A stretch of 7,542 nt of DNA from Methylotenera sp. (GTDB taxonomy: Bacteria > Pseudomonadota > Gammaproteobacteria > Burkholderiales > Methylophilaceae): NCBI GenBank assembly GCA_013816325.1, contig JACDEP010000104.1, positions 1 to 7,542 of the forward strand. Reading direction: 5' to 3'. Numbering within the stretch: the stretch's first letter is position 1; the number at the start of each line of letters is the position of its first letter. The position numbers were made by a program, and so were the translations under genes. Positions 1 through 6,281 of the stretch are shown here, one piece after another. The notes under the pieces were generated by a model. The model searched no databases and was not told the DNA's origin. It saw nothing but the letters and a program-made list of their open reading frames with translations.

Positions 1-950
1 GCGCGAATGCAATCCTCGGTAAAATTCATCAGCCACTGGTAATCAGTATAAGCAGCATAGAATTCCATCATGGTGAATTCTGGATTGTGGCGAACGCTCA
101 AACCTTCATTGCGGAAATTACGATTGATCTCGAACACACGCTCGAACCCGCCGACCACCAGGCGCTTTAAATACAATTCCGGCGCTATACGCATGAACAT
201 TTGCATATCCAGAGCATTGTGGTGCGTAATGAAGGGCTTGGCAGATGCGCCGCCAGGAATTGGGTGCAACATTGGGGTTTCCACTTCCAAGAACTCATTC
301 TGGATCATGAAATTGCGGATCGCGGATACCACTTTGCTACGTGCAATGAAAGTAGCCCGCGTTTCTTCAGAGGTAATCAAATCAACATAACGTTGACGAT
401 ATTTAATCTCTTGATCGCTCAATCCATGATATTTTTCTGGTAAGGGACGTAAGGATTTGGTAAGCAATTTGATTTCGCTCACATGCAGAGAAAGCTCACC
501 GGTTTTGGTTTTAAACAAACGACCGCTTGCGCCGATGATATCGCCCAAATCCCAATGTTTAAAGCTTTCATATATCTCTTCGCCAACTTCATCTCGGGCT
601 ACATATAATTGGATACGAGCGCCTGCATTTGGCCCACTGGCATCTTGAATCGTGGCAAAGCTCGCTTTACCCATCACGCGCTTGAGCATCATACGGCCTG
701 CTACAGTTGCCGGAATTGCTTGCGGATCTAGCGTTTCTTTATCTAGCTCGCTATACCTAGCTTGTAGCTCGGCGGCTTTATGTTGCGGTTTGAAGTCATT
801 GGGGAATGCTGCTCTGCCATTCGTCGTTGCCGTTTCACGTATCGTTTTTAACTTTTCACGACGCTCGGCAATTACATGATTTTCATCAATTGCGGTAACT
901 TCGGTTTCCGGCGCATTATTGTTTTGTTGCTTATTTTGTTGGTCACTCAC
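1..950 (-). CDS. lysS: Lysyl-tRNA synthetase, class II (3' part outside the window)
   Basis: This cytoplasmic enzyme charges tRNA-Lys with lysine using ATP. The first 316 codons are present; the gene continues past the left edge (E. coli LysS is about 505 residues). A Gln/Asn-rich N-terminus is followed by a helical segment and the OB-fold anticodon-binding domain, with GRMMLKRVMGKASF and GRLFKTKTGELSLHV. The class II catalytic core follows, with motif 1 around EFLEVETPML and motif 2 around FEINRNFRNEG (FRNEG at residues 279-283), then RHNPEFTMMEFY. These segments closely match E. coli LysS. A short insertion (GPNAGA) interrupts the OB fold just before RIQLYVARD. The start is GTG at 950: it lies 2 bases after the prfB stop, is preceded by GGGAG at a 7-base spacing, and no ATG start fits as well. 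It is probably co-transcribed with prfB, as in E. coli. Confidence 0.96.
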   Translation of the reverse strand, partial: MSDQQNKQQNNNAPETEVTAIDENHVIAERREKLKTIRETATTNGRAAFPNDFKPQHKAAELQARYSELDKETLDPQAIPATVAGRMMLKRVMGKASFATIQDASGPNAGARIQLYVARDEVGEEIYESFKHWDLGDIIGASGRLFKTKTGELSLHVSEIKLLTKSLRPLPEKYHGLSDQEIKYRQRYVDLITSEETRATFIARSKVVSAIRNFMIQNEFLEVETPMLHPIPGGASAKPFITHHNALDMQMFMRIAPELYLKRLVVGGFERVFEINRNFRNEGLSVRHNPEFTMMEFYAAYTDYQWLMNFTEDCIR

Positions 951-952
951 GC

Positions 953-2057
953 TCAAACTCCCTGCTTCAAACTTTCAGATATAAATGGGTCCAGGTCGCC
1001 ATCCAGCACGCCTTGAGTATTACCTACTTCCACACCGGTACGCAAATCCTTGATACGCGATTGGTCCAGCACATAAGAACGGATTTGATGTCCCCAGCCG
1101 ATGTCAGTCTTCGCATCTTCCAATGCTTGTTTATCGGCATTACGTTTATTCAATTCCAGATTATACAAAGCGCCTTTTAGCATATTCATGGCTTCGGCAC
1201 GGTTACGGTGTTGCGAACGGTCATTTTGGCATTGCACAACGGTATTGGTAGGAATATGCGTAATCCGCACCGCTGAATCGGTCTTATTAATATGCTGACC
1301 ACCGGCACCGCTGGCACGATAAGTATCTACACGCAAATCAGCTGGATTGATATCGATTTCGATGGAGTCATCTACTTCAGGGAATATCTGCACACTGGCA
1401 AAGGAAGTATGGCGTTTAGCGTTAGAGTCGAATGGGGATTTCCGCACCAAACGATGCACGCCATTTTCGGTACGCAAGGTACCGTAGGCGTAATCGCCAG
1501 ATACCTTAATAGACGCGCCCTTGATCCCAGCCACATCCCCTTCTGATTCCTCCAGCACTTCTACCTTAAAGCCTTTGCGCTCGCAATAACGCAGATACAT
1601 CCGCAGCAGCATATTCGCCCAATCCTGCGCTTCGGTTCCTCCGGAACCCGACTGGAATTCAATAAAACAGTTATTGGCATCCATGGCACCGGAAAACATG
1701 CGGCGGAATTCCATTTCCTCGATTTGCCTTTCAAGCGCCTGCGAATCCGCATCAACACTTAATAATGTATCGTCATCATTTTCTTCGCGCGCCATCTCGA
1801 ATAATTCGCAACTATCATTCAGGCCGCTTTCCAGATGCTGCAGATTTTGTACAACCAGTTCCAGCTCGCGCTTTTCCTTACCTAACTTTTGGGCTTTTTC
1901 AGCGTTATTCCAAATGTTTGGGTCTTCTAATAAACCATTTACTTCTTCGAGACGTTGACTTTTAGTCTCAAAGTCAAAGATACCCCCTGAGGGCATTGTT
2001 GCGGTCGCTCAAGTCGATGAGGCGATTGTTGATGATGTTGAGTTGTTCGGCTTCCAT
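953..2057 (-). CDS. prfB: Peptide chain release factor 2, made by programmed +1 frameshift
   Basis: RF2 recognises UGA and UAA stop codons and triggers peptide release on the ribosome. Translation starts at ATG 2057 and reads 27 codons (MEAEQLNIINNRL...RGYL) to an in-frame TGA at 1976-1974. Slipping forward one base there joins the remaining 340 codons, giving 367 residues against 365 in E. coli. The anticodon-like tripeptide SPF lies at residues 207-209 and the catalytic GGQ at 252-254, within SGAGGQHINKTDSAVRITH. Residue 248, matching E. coli position 246, is alanine, the common state outside E. coli K-12. The ATG has only a weak ribosome binding site. A start at 1996 in the downstream frame would lose the conserved N-terminus. 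lysS follows after 2 bases. The internal stop is regulatory and does not mark a pseudogene. Confidence 0.96.
1973..1988 (-). promoter_or_regulatory. prfB programmed +1 frameshift site
   Basis: Read on the minus strand, codons 24-28 are AGG GGG TAT CTT TGA, followed by C. AGGGGG (1988-1983) is the internal Shine-Dalgarno-like stimulator, TAT is the 3-base spacer, and CTT TGA C is the slippery site. This matches the E. coli element as I remember it base for base. When RF2 is scarce, the ribosome pauses at UGA, slips from CUU to UUU, and continues with GAC; when RF2 is plentiful, it terminates. This is autoregulation by negative feedback. The zero frame also contains TGA at 1970-1968 and TAA at 1964-1962. 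Confidence 0.96.
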
Positions 2058-2084
2058 TTTGACTTGCTAATAACTAAAACCAGC

Positions 2085-2090
2085 ATTATA
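2085..2090 (-). promoter_or_regulatory. Putative -10 element of a prfB-lysS promoter
   Basis: A perfect TATAAT reads on the minus strand 27 bases upstream of the prfB ATG, in the 50-base gap after arsC. A transcript start about 7 bases downstream would leave a leader of roughly 20 bases. At a 17-base spacing the -35 position reads AAATAA, a poor match to TTGACA, and there is no proper TGn extension. The promoter is therefore supported by the -10 and its position only. Read-through from aqpS-arsC may also contribute. Confidence 0.5.
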
Positions 2091-2107
2091 CAGCAAAGCC
2101 GCAAGCC

Positions 2108-2542
2108 TTATTTAGCTTGCGTATGAAGCACTTCAGCTTGTATATGCACCACTTCACCATCCTCTTTTACAAATTGACCGATGTTCGGATTATCCAGTAA
2201 CAGCAGCACCAATTCGGATGGCCTGCATAAGGCAACACCTTTATCCGTGATGACAATCGGCCGATTAATTAAGATAGGATACTGCAGCATGGCGTCAATC
2301 AATAACTCATCTGGTAAGCTAGCATCGGCCAGCCCAAGCTCCACAAATGGGGTTCCTTTTTCGCGCAATAAGTCCCGAGGAGTAATTCCCATTTTTAAGA
2401 TTAAGCTTTCCAACTCAATCTTGGTGGGGGGTGTTTTAAGATACTCAATCACCTGTGGCTCAATTCCGCTGGCACGTATCATCGCTAAAGTGTTGCGGGA
2501 TGTGCCACAAGCGGGGTTATGATAGATTGTTACGTTGCTCAT
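2108..2542 (-). CDS. arsC: Arsenate reductase, glutaredoxin-dependent ArsC type
   Basis: This cytoplasmic enzyme reduces arsenate to arsenite using glutathione and glutaredoxin. The 144-residue protein is close to E. coli R773 ArsC throughout, with MSNVTIYHNPACGTSRN at the N-terminus and YPILINRPIVIT and LCRPSE later. The catalytic cysteine is Cys12, and the three arginines known to bind substrate in R773 ArsC are at the same numbers (Arg60, Arg94, Arg107), so it should be active. The ATG at 2542 gives the family's exact N-terminus, with AGGA 3 bases upstream. An in-frame ATG at 2557 would add five residues without precedent. The gene overlaps the end of the aquaporin gene by 26 bases, which suggests translational coupling. 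The last 15 residues include a seven-residue tandem repeat that the R773 protein lacks. No arsR or arsenite pump gene lies in the window. Confidence 0.95.
   Translation of the reverse strand: MSNVTIYHNPACGTSRNTLAMIRASGIEPQVIEYLKTPPTKIELESLILKMGITPRDLLREKGTPFVELGLADASLPDELLIDAMLQYPILINRPIVITDKGVALCRPSELVLLLLDNPNIGQFVKEDGEVVHIQAEVLHTQAK
2114..2155 (-). repeat. Two-copy 21-base tandem repeat at the 3' end of arsC
   Basis: Two adjacent 21-base units, 2155-2135 and 2134-2114, agree at 17 of 21 positions and are in frame. They encode EVVHIQA followed by EVLHTQA, directly before the last lysine and stop. It appears to be a local in-frame duplication that extended the ArsC tail beyond its folded core. 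Confidence 0.8.
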
Positions 2543-3179
2543 ATTTCCTAACCACAATAATGATTAATATAGAAGCTACCAATTGTGCTGCAATAAAACC
2601 AAAAACATCAGTTGGCGCAATACCGACAAATGTATTGGTCAAACTTCTAGCAATCGTTACTGCCGGATTCGCGAAAAAAGTCGATGAAGTAAACCAATAG
2701 CCGGCCGTAACAGTGAGTGCAACCAACATTGCAACCTTCTCTTTAGCGTACTTCACTCCTAAATAAACCACCGTCAGCAAGATAAGCGTTGCGAAGAATT
2801 CGCTTAGCCAGATACCTAGGCCATGTCTAGATTTGCCAGATGTTTGGATAATAGGCATAGTAAACAAAATATGAGTGAGCCATATACCACCGATTGCACC
2901 ACTGACTTGAGCCAAAATATAAGCAAATAAATCTCGCTTACCTAAAGTTCCTACCTGCCACGCCAATAAACTGACCACCGGATTAAAATGTGCGCTTGAA
3001 ATCGGTGCCAACAAGCTAATTAAGACGAATAGTCCACAGCCTGTAGCGATACTATTCGCTAATAACGCAATTGCAGTATTGCCTTCGCTTAATGACTGAC
3101 CCATAACGCCTGAGCCAGCGACTACTAACAATAATAATGCCGTGCCTAAAAATTCAGCCAGTATTTTTCCACGATGCAT
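2517..3179 (-). CDS. Aquaporin/aquaglyceroporin-family channel, AqpS-like, probable arsenite exit channel
   Basis: This is a 220-residue inner-membrane channel of the MIP family. It begins MHRGKILAEFLGTALLLLVV, the usual first helix, and has about six membrane segments. The two half-helix motifs are HFNPVV (NPV at 66-68) and FFANPAVTIARS (NPA at 171-173). Canonical water channels have arginine directly after the second NPA; here that residue is Val174 and the nearest arginine is 178, which suggests an altered filter. Overlap with arsC points to the role known for Sinorhizobium meliloti AqpS, where arsenite made by ArsC leaves through the channel down its gradient. The substrate is inferred from this context; glycerol or another small neutral solute is possible. 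I chose ATG 3179 because GGAAAG lies 9 bases upstream. An in-frame GTG at 3206 would add nine polar residues and has no ribosome binding site. Confidence 0.87.
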   Translation of the reverse strand: MHRGKILAEFLGTALLLLVVAGSGVMGQSLSEGNTAIALLANSIATGCGLFVLISLLAPISSAHFNPVVSLLAWQVGTLGKRDLFAYILAQVSGAIGGIWLTHILFTMPIIQTSGKSRHGLGIWLSEFFATLILLTVVYLGVKYAKEKVAMLVALTVTAGYWFTSSTFFANPAVTIARSLTNTFVGIAPTDVFGFIAAQLVASILIIIVVRKYEQRNNLS

Positions 3180-3209
3180 TAGTAATTTCTTTCCATTTTC
3201 AAGCACAGG

Positions 3210-3218
3210 ATATTAACA
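3210..3218 (-). promoter_or_regulatory. Possible extended -10 for aqpS-arsC
   Basis: The minus strand reads TGTTAATAT here, which is a TGn extension plus TAATAT (-10 at 3215-3210). It lies about 30 bases upstream of the chosen ATG. The -35 region is A/T-rich with no clear hexamer. Such AT-rich sequence gives -10-like words by chance, so this is only a candidate. Confidence 0.3.
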
Positions 3219-3235
3219 TTCAAAATTTAATTTAA

Positions 3236-3262
3236 TTGCTTTTTTGATGAATGCGGTAGAAT
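3236..3262 (+). promoter_or_regulatory. Possible sigma-70-type promoter for the DUF47-pit pair
   Basis: TTGCTT (3236-3241) and TAGAAT (3257-3262) resemble -35 and -10 hexamers, with a short 15-base spacer. The predicted transcript start, near 3269, falls at the beginning of the candidate Pho box. Bound PhoB would then block this promoter, not activate it. The support is weak because of the spacer. Confidence 0.3.
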
Positions 3263-3267
3263 CTTTT

Positions 3268-3285
3268 TTGTCACATTTTTGTAAT
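3268..3285 (+). promoter_or_regulatory. Candidate PhoB-binding Pho box before DUF47-pit
   Basis: TTGTCAC (3268-3274) and TTGTAAT (3279-3285) are direct repeats with starts 11 bases apart, separated by ATTT. This is the layout of a Pho box, and the first repeat equals the repeat unit of the pstS box in this window. Exactly 10 bases downstream is TATTAC (3296-3301), a 4-of-6 match to a -10. A transcript from there would lose the ribosome binding site at 3303-3307, so activation from that position is doubtful. The site also lies upstream of aqpS on the other strand. Confidence 0.45.
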
Positions 3286-3315
3286 ATTTTAAATGTATTA
3301 CCAGGAGAACAAAAC

Positions 3316-3972
3316 ATGGCCAATGGACTTTTTAGCCGATTAATGGCATCCATTTCACCGCGCAACGATAATTATTTCAGGCAATTCAATAGTCTTGCCG
3401 ATTGCGCTGTAAAAGGTTCAAAAGTATTGGCGATGATGTCGGCCGTCAATGACCCTAAAAAATTCGATGAGCATTTCAAGGAAATTTGCAAAATCGAAGG
3501 TGAAGCTGACGAATACACCAAAGACATTTTAATTTCTCTGCATAAAACCTTCATTACACCGTTCGATCGTCGTGAAATTCGCGAACTGGCCATGGCGCTT
3601 GATGACATTATCGACTATATGGAAAATATCCCACAAAGCGTCACCATTTACGGCCATTCAAATTTCACTCCGGAAATGGTCGCTCTAGGTCAAATATTGC
3701 TACGCGCTTCCGAGAAGGTTCGCGAAGCGGTGTATATGCTTTCTGACATGAAGAATGCTGAAAAGATTTTGCGCACTTGCGAAGAGATCAGCATTATTGA
3801 AGGCGAAGCCGACCATGTCATGCGCGCCGGTATGCGCCGCTTGTTTGCTGAAGAATCGGATGCGCGCACTTTAATTCGTTCACGTGAATTGTATGATTTG
3901 TTTGAAGAAGCGGTTGATAGTTGTCAGGACGTAGCTGACGTGATTCACGGTGTGGTGCTGGAACGCATATGA
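3316..3972 (+). CDS. DUF47 / PhoU-like protein, Pit accessory protein
   Basis: This cytoplasmic, all-helical protein of 218 residues belongs to the DUF47 family (PhoU-like, often called Pit accessory protein). It shows the acidic repeats typical of PhoU folds, which bind metal clusters: IEGEAD at 60-65 and again at 161-166, DDIIDYMEN at 96-104, and EEAVDSCQDVADVIHG near the C-terminus. Homologues sit directly upstream of pit in many bacteria, for example orfA in S. meliloti, and are thought to modulate the permease; the mechanism is not visible here. The start is ATG 3316, with AGGAG 8 bases upstream. An in-frame ATG at 3244 would place the ribosome binding site and the Pho box inside the gene. 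Its stop overlaps the pit start by four bases (ATGA). Confidence 0.9.
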   Translation: MANGLFSRLMASISPRNDNYFRQFNSLADCAVKGSKVLAMMSAVNDPKKFDEHFKEICKIEGEADEYTKDILISLHKTFITPFDRREIRELAMALDDIIDYMENIPQSVTIYGHSNFTPEMVALGQILLRASEKVREAVYMLSDMKNAEKILRTCEEISIIEGEADHVMRAGMRRLFAEESDARTLIRSRELYDLFEEAVDSCQDVADVIHGVVLERI

Positions 3973-4970
3973 TTGAGCACGCAATCATTGTGATGGGCAT
4001 GCTGGTATTCGTTGCCCTAATCTTCGATTTTATGAATGGCTTCCATGATGCGGCGAATTCGATTGCGCTCATGGTGTCCACCCGCTTACTGACACCCCAA
4101 GCAGCAGTGGTTTGGGCAGCTTTTTTTAATTTAATCGCATTCCTGTTCTTTGGCTTGCATGTGGCCGATACCGTCGGAAAAGGTATAGTCTCTAAAGAAC
4201 TGATTGATAATGCGGTCATATTCGGCGCGCTCTGTGGAGGAATAAGTTGGAACTTAATTACCTGGTGGTTTGGTATTCCTTCCTCATCTTCTCATGCATT
4301 GGTTGGCGGCTTGGTTGGCGCCGGCGTAGCTAAAGCAGGTACCGGTGCTATTGTAGCGGCGGGCCTTTTAAAGACTTCATTCGCTATTATTTTATCGCCA
4401 TTATTCGGCATGCTGCTCGCTTTGGTGCTCATGATTATCGTATTGTGGGTGTTTGAAAAATCCTCCCCCTACCCTACCGAACGACGCTTCAATAAACTAC
4501 AGTTTATTTCATCTTCATTATATAGCTTGGGTCACGGCGGCAACGATGCGCAGAAAACCATGGGGATTATTGCAGTATTACTGTATGCCAACGGCTATAT
4601 GCAGGGCGACTTTCACGTACCATTTTGGGTAGTAGTGGCCTGTCAGATAGCCATGGCACTAGGCACGCTTTTCGGCGGCTGGCGTATCGTGCGCACCATG
4701 GGCATGGGTATTACGCGTATCCGCCCATCTGGTGGCTTTTGTGCACAAACTTCGGGGGCAATCGCATTATTCATTGCCACTTCCCTAGGCATCCCGGTTT
4801 CTACCACTCACACTATCACCGGCGCTATTATTGGTGTTGGGCTATCACGCCGTGTTTCAGCAGTGCGCTGGGGCTTGGCATCACGCATAGTATGGGCTTG
4901 GGTGCTTACCATTCCTTGCGCGGCTTTGATTGCAGCGTTGACCTATCAACTAAGTAAAGGCTATATTTAA
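3969..4970 (+). CDS. pit: Low-affinity inorganic phosphate permease, Pit/PHO4 family
   Basis: This integral inner-membrane protein of 333 residues takes up inorganic phosphate, usually as a metal-phosphate complex driven by the proton gradient. Pit proteins also carry arsenate. The internal duplication typical of PHO4 transporters is clear. The first half has FDFMNGFHDAANS (residues 19-31) and GIPSSSSHALVGG (His109). The second has GHGGNDAQKTMG (Asn192, Asp193) and GIPVSTTHTITGA (His281). Around ten hydrophobic segments can be picked out. It belongs to the short group that pairs with DUF47 proteins; E. coli PitA, at about 499 residues, has a long inserted loop. The start codon ATG 3969 overlaps the upstream stop, so translation is probably coupled. 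Sodium coupling cannot be ruled out from sequence alone. Confidence 0.94.
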   Translation: MIEHAIIVMGMLVFVALIFDFMNGFHDAANSIALMVSTRLLTPQAAVVWAAFFNLIAFLFFGLHVADTVGKGIVSKELIDNAVIFGALCGGISWNLITWWFGIPSSSSHALVGGLVGAGVAKAGTGAIVAAGLLKTSFAIILSPLFGMLLALVLMIIVLWVFEKSSPYPTERRFNKLQFISSSLYSLGHGGNDAQKTMGIIAVLLYANGYMQGDFHVPFWVVVACQIAMALGTLFGGWRIVRTMGMGITRIRPSGGFCAQTSGAIALFIATSLGIPVSTTHTITGAIIGVGLSRRVSAVRWGLASRIVWAWVLTIPCAALIAALTYQLSKGYI

Positions 4971-5066
4971 AGTTAACCTTGCGCTTGGTTTCATCCATTC
5001 GTTTAGCTTCTTAATTCATGCATATACTTTACAAATGATGAGTCGAGATTGATTGAAGTTACAATA

Positions 5067-5087
5067 TGACAAAACTAAAATTTGTCA
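5067..5087. repeat. Inverted repeat overlapping the pstS Pho box
   Basis: TGACAAA (5067-5073) and TTTGTCA (5081-5087) are perfect inverted arms separated by 7 bases. The right arm lies within the first Pho-box repeat. The left arm is thus a further half-site in the opposite direction, which may be a second PhoB contact or chance. Confidence 0.5.
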
Positions 5088-5099
5088 CACTATTGTCAC
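5082..5099 (+). promoter_or_regulatory. Pho box (PhoB-binding site) of the pst operon
   Basis: Two identical TTGTCAC repeats (5082-5088 and 5093-5099) start 11 bases apart with ACTA between them. They differ from the E. coli half-site CTGTCAT only at the first and last bases. The 18-base box replaces a -35 element and ends 10 bases before the -10, the arrangement known for PhoB-activated promoters. It predicts strong induction of pstS and the genes after it during phosphate starvation. Confidence 0.88.
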
Positions 5100-5109
5100 A
5101 ATCAAACAT

Positions 5110-5115
5110 TAATAT
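5110..5115 (+). promoter_or_regulatory. -10 element of the pstS promoter
   Basis: TAATAT lies 10 bases after the Pho box and matches TATAAT at four of six positions. Transcription would start near 5122, leaving a leader of about 40 bases. There is no -35 hexamer at the expected place, as expected for a PhoB-dependent promoter. Confidence 0.7.
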
Positions 5116-5140
5116 TCAGCGGTCAACAGGGACATAATAG

Positions 5141-5152
5141 ATGCAAAAATAG
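5141..5152 (+). other. Possible three-codon leader ORF before pstS
   Basis: ATG CAA AAA TAG is preceded by AGGGA (5128-5132) at an 8-base spacing. Its stop runs into the AGGAGA ribosome binding site of pstS. Ribosomes using it would end next to the pstS start. Such a short ORF can easily arise by chance. Confidence 0.25.
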
Positions 5153-5161
5153 GAGAATTTA

Positions 5162-6226
5162 ATGCAAGTATCTAGCTTTCGTTTATCTAGTTTTAGTTTA
5201 AAAACCACATTGTTAGTTGCTGGTCTGAGCATGGCCTCAAGCGCATTTGCAGTCGATATCACCGGCGCAGGCGCAACCTTTCCATACCCGATTTATGCAA
5301 AATGGGCTGAGTCATATAACGTCAAAACTGGCGTGAAATTAAACTACCAATCCATCGGCTCAGGCGGTGGTATCAAACAGATTACCAATAAAACCGTAGA
5401 TTTCGGTGCTTCTGACAAACCTTTAACACCAGAAGCGCTTGAAAAAGCCGGCCTTATCCAATTCCCAACTGTAGTGGGCGGTGTAGTACCAGTCGTCAAT
5501 ATTCCTGGCATTGCCAGTGGTGACTTACGCTTAAGCGGTGAAGTACTTGCCAATATTTTCCTTAAAAAAATCACCAAATGGAGTGACCCGGCGATTAAAA
5601 GTTTGAACCCTAGCCTGGCATTACCAGATACAGCGATTACCGTGGTGCATCGTTCTGATGGTTCAGGTACTACATTCGTGTTTGCCAACTATCTAAGCAA
5701 AGTAAGCAAAGAATGGAGTACAAAAGTAGGTGCCGATACTTCAGTTGCATGGCCAACCGGTGTGGGCGGTAAAGGTAACGAAGGCGTGGCTGCTTATGCA
5801 CAACGTATCAAGGGTGCTATTGCTTATGTTGAATATGCCTATGCTAAAGAAAACAATTTGCCAGTAGTCACTATGCAAAACAGTGAAGGTGAATTCGTTA
5901 AACCGAGCATCGAATCTTTCCAATCTGCAGCTAAATACGCAAAATGGGAAAGCGCTCCTGGCTTTTATGAAATCTTAACCAATGAACCGGGCAAAACTAC
6001 ATGGCCTATCGCCGGCGCTACTTTTATCCTGATGCATAAAAATCAGGACAAGCCAGAAAATGGTGCAGAAGTGCTTAAATTCTTTGACTGGGCCTACACA
6101 AACGGTAGTTTGATGGCTAAAGGCTTGGATTACGTGCCTATGCCAGAAGCTGTAGTAAAATTGATTGAAACCAGCTGGAAAAACAATCTTAAAGGTAAAG
6201 ATGGTGCTGCCATTTGGTCTAAATAA
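5162..6226 (+). CDS. pstS: Periplasmic phosphate-binding protein of the Pst ABC transporter
   Basis: PstS captures phosphate in the periplasm and delivers it to the PstCAB membrane complex. The 354-residue precursor has a Sec signal peptide with a hydrophobic core around residues 15-25 and likely cleavage after SSAFA (residue 30). The mature protein begins VDITGAGATFPYPIYAKWAESY, as in E. coli PstS. Phosphate-contacting segments are TGAGATF (34-40), SIGSGGG (64-70), FGASD (81-85) and RSDGSGTTF (164-172). The start ATG 5162 has AGGAGA 5 bases upstream. No lipobox cysteine is present, so the protein should be soluble and not lipid-anchored. It is the first gene of the pst operon under the Pho box. 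A strong hairpin follows its stop and may make its expression higher than that of pstC and pstA. Confidence 0.97.
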   Translation: MQVSSFRLSSFSLKTTLLVAGLSMASSAFAVDITGAGATFPYPIYAKWAESYNVKTGVKLNYQSIGSGGGIKQITNKTVDFGASDKPLTPEALEKAGLIQFPTVVGGVVPVVNIPGIASGDLRLSGEVLANIFLKKITKWSDPAIKSLNPSLALPDTAITVVHRSDGSGTTFVFANYLSKVSKEWSTKVGADTSVAWPTGVGGKGNEGVAAYAQRIKGAIAYVEYAYAKENNLPVVTMQNSEGEFVKPSIESFQSAAKYAKWESAPGFYEILTNEPGKTTWPIAGATFILMHKNQDKPENGAEVLKFFDWAYTNGSLMAKGLDYVPMPEAVVKLIETSWKNNLKGKDGAAIWSK

Positions 6227-6281
6227 TTCATTTAGATTAATGTAAAATGTCACCGCTCAATTCTGAAATAGAAATGAAAAA

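Noticed and set aside
953..1996. A separate RF2 gene starting at ATG 1996, with a broken upstream piece
   Set aside because: The upstream 27 codons match the RF2 N-terminus, and the join is the known programmed frameshift motif, so it is one intact gene from 2057.
2101..2120. Stem-loop GCAAGC/GCTTGC around the arsC stop as a terminator
   Set aside because: The stem is only 6 base pairs with an 8-base loop, and no T run follows on either strand.
2181..2522. Open frame of 113 codons on the plus strand opposite arsC
   Set aside because: It is antisense to a well-conserved gene, resembles no family I know, and has no convincing start signal.
3244..3315. Upstream in-frame ATG for the DUF47 protein
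   Set aside because: It has no ribosome binding site and would run through the candidate Pho box and AGGAG; ATG 3316 has ideal spacing.
4625..4957. Open frame of 110 codons within pit in another frame
   Set aside because: Its translation is rich in His, Tyr and Trp and reads like an out-of-frame product of the pit membrane helices.
4971..4995. AACC/GGTT hairpin after pit as a terminator
   Set aside because: There are only four pairs around a loop with poor pairing, and no clear T run follows. How the pit transcript ends is not visible.
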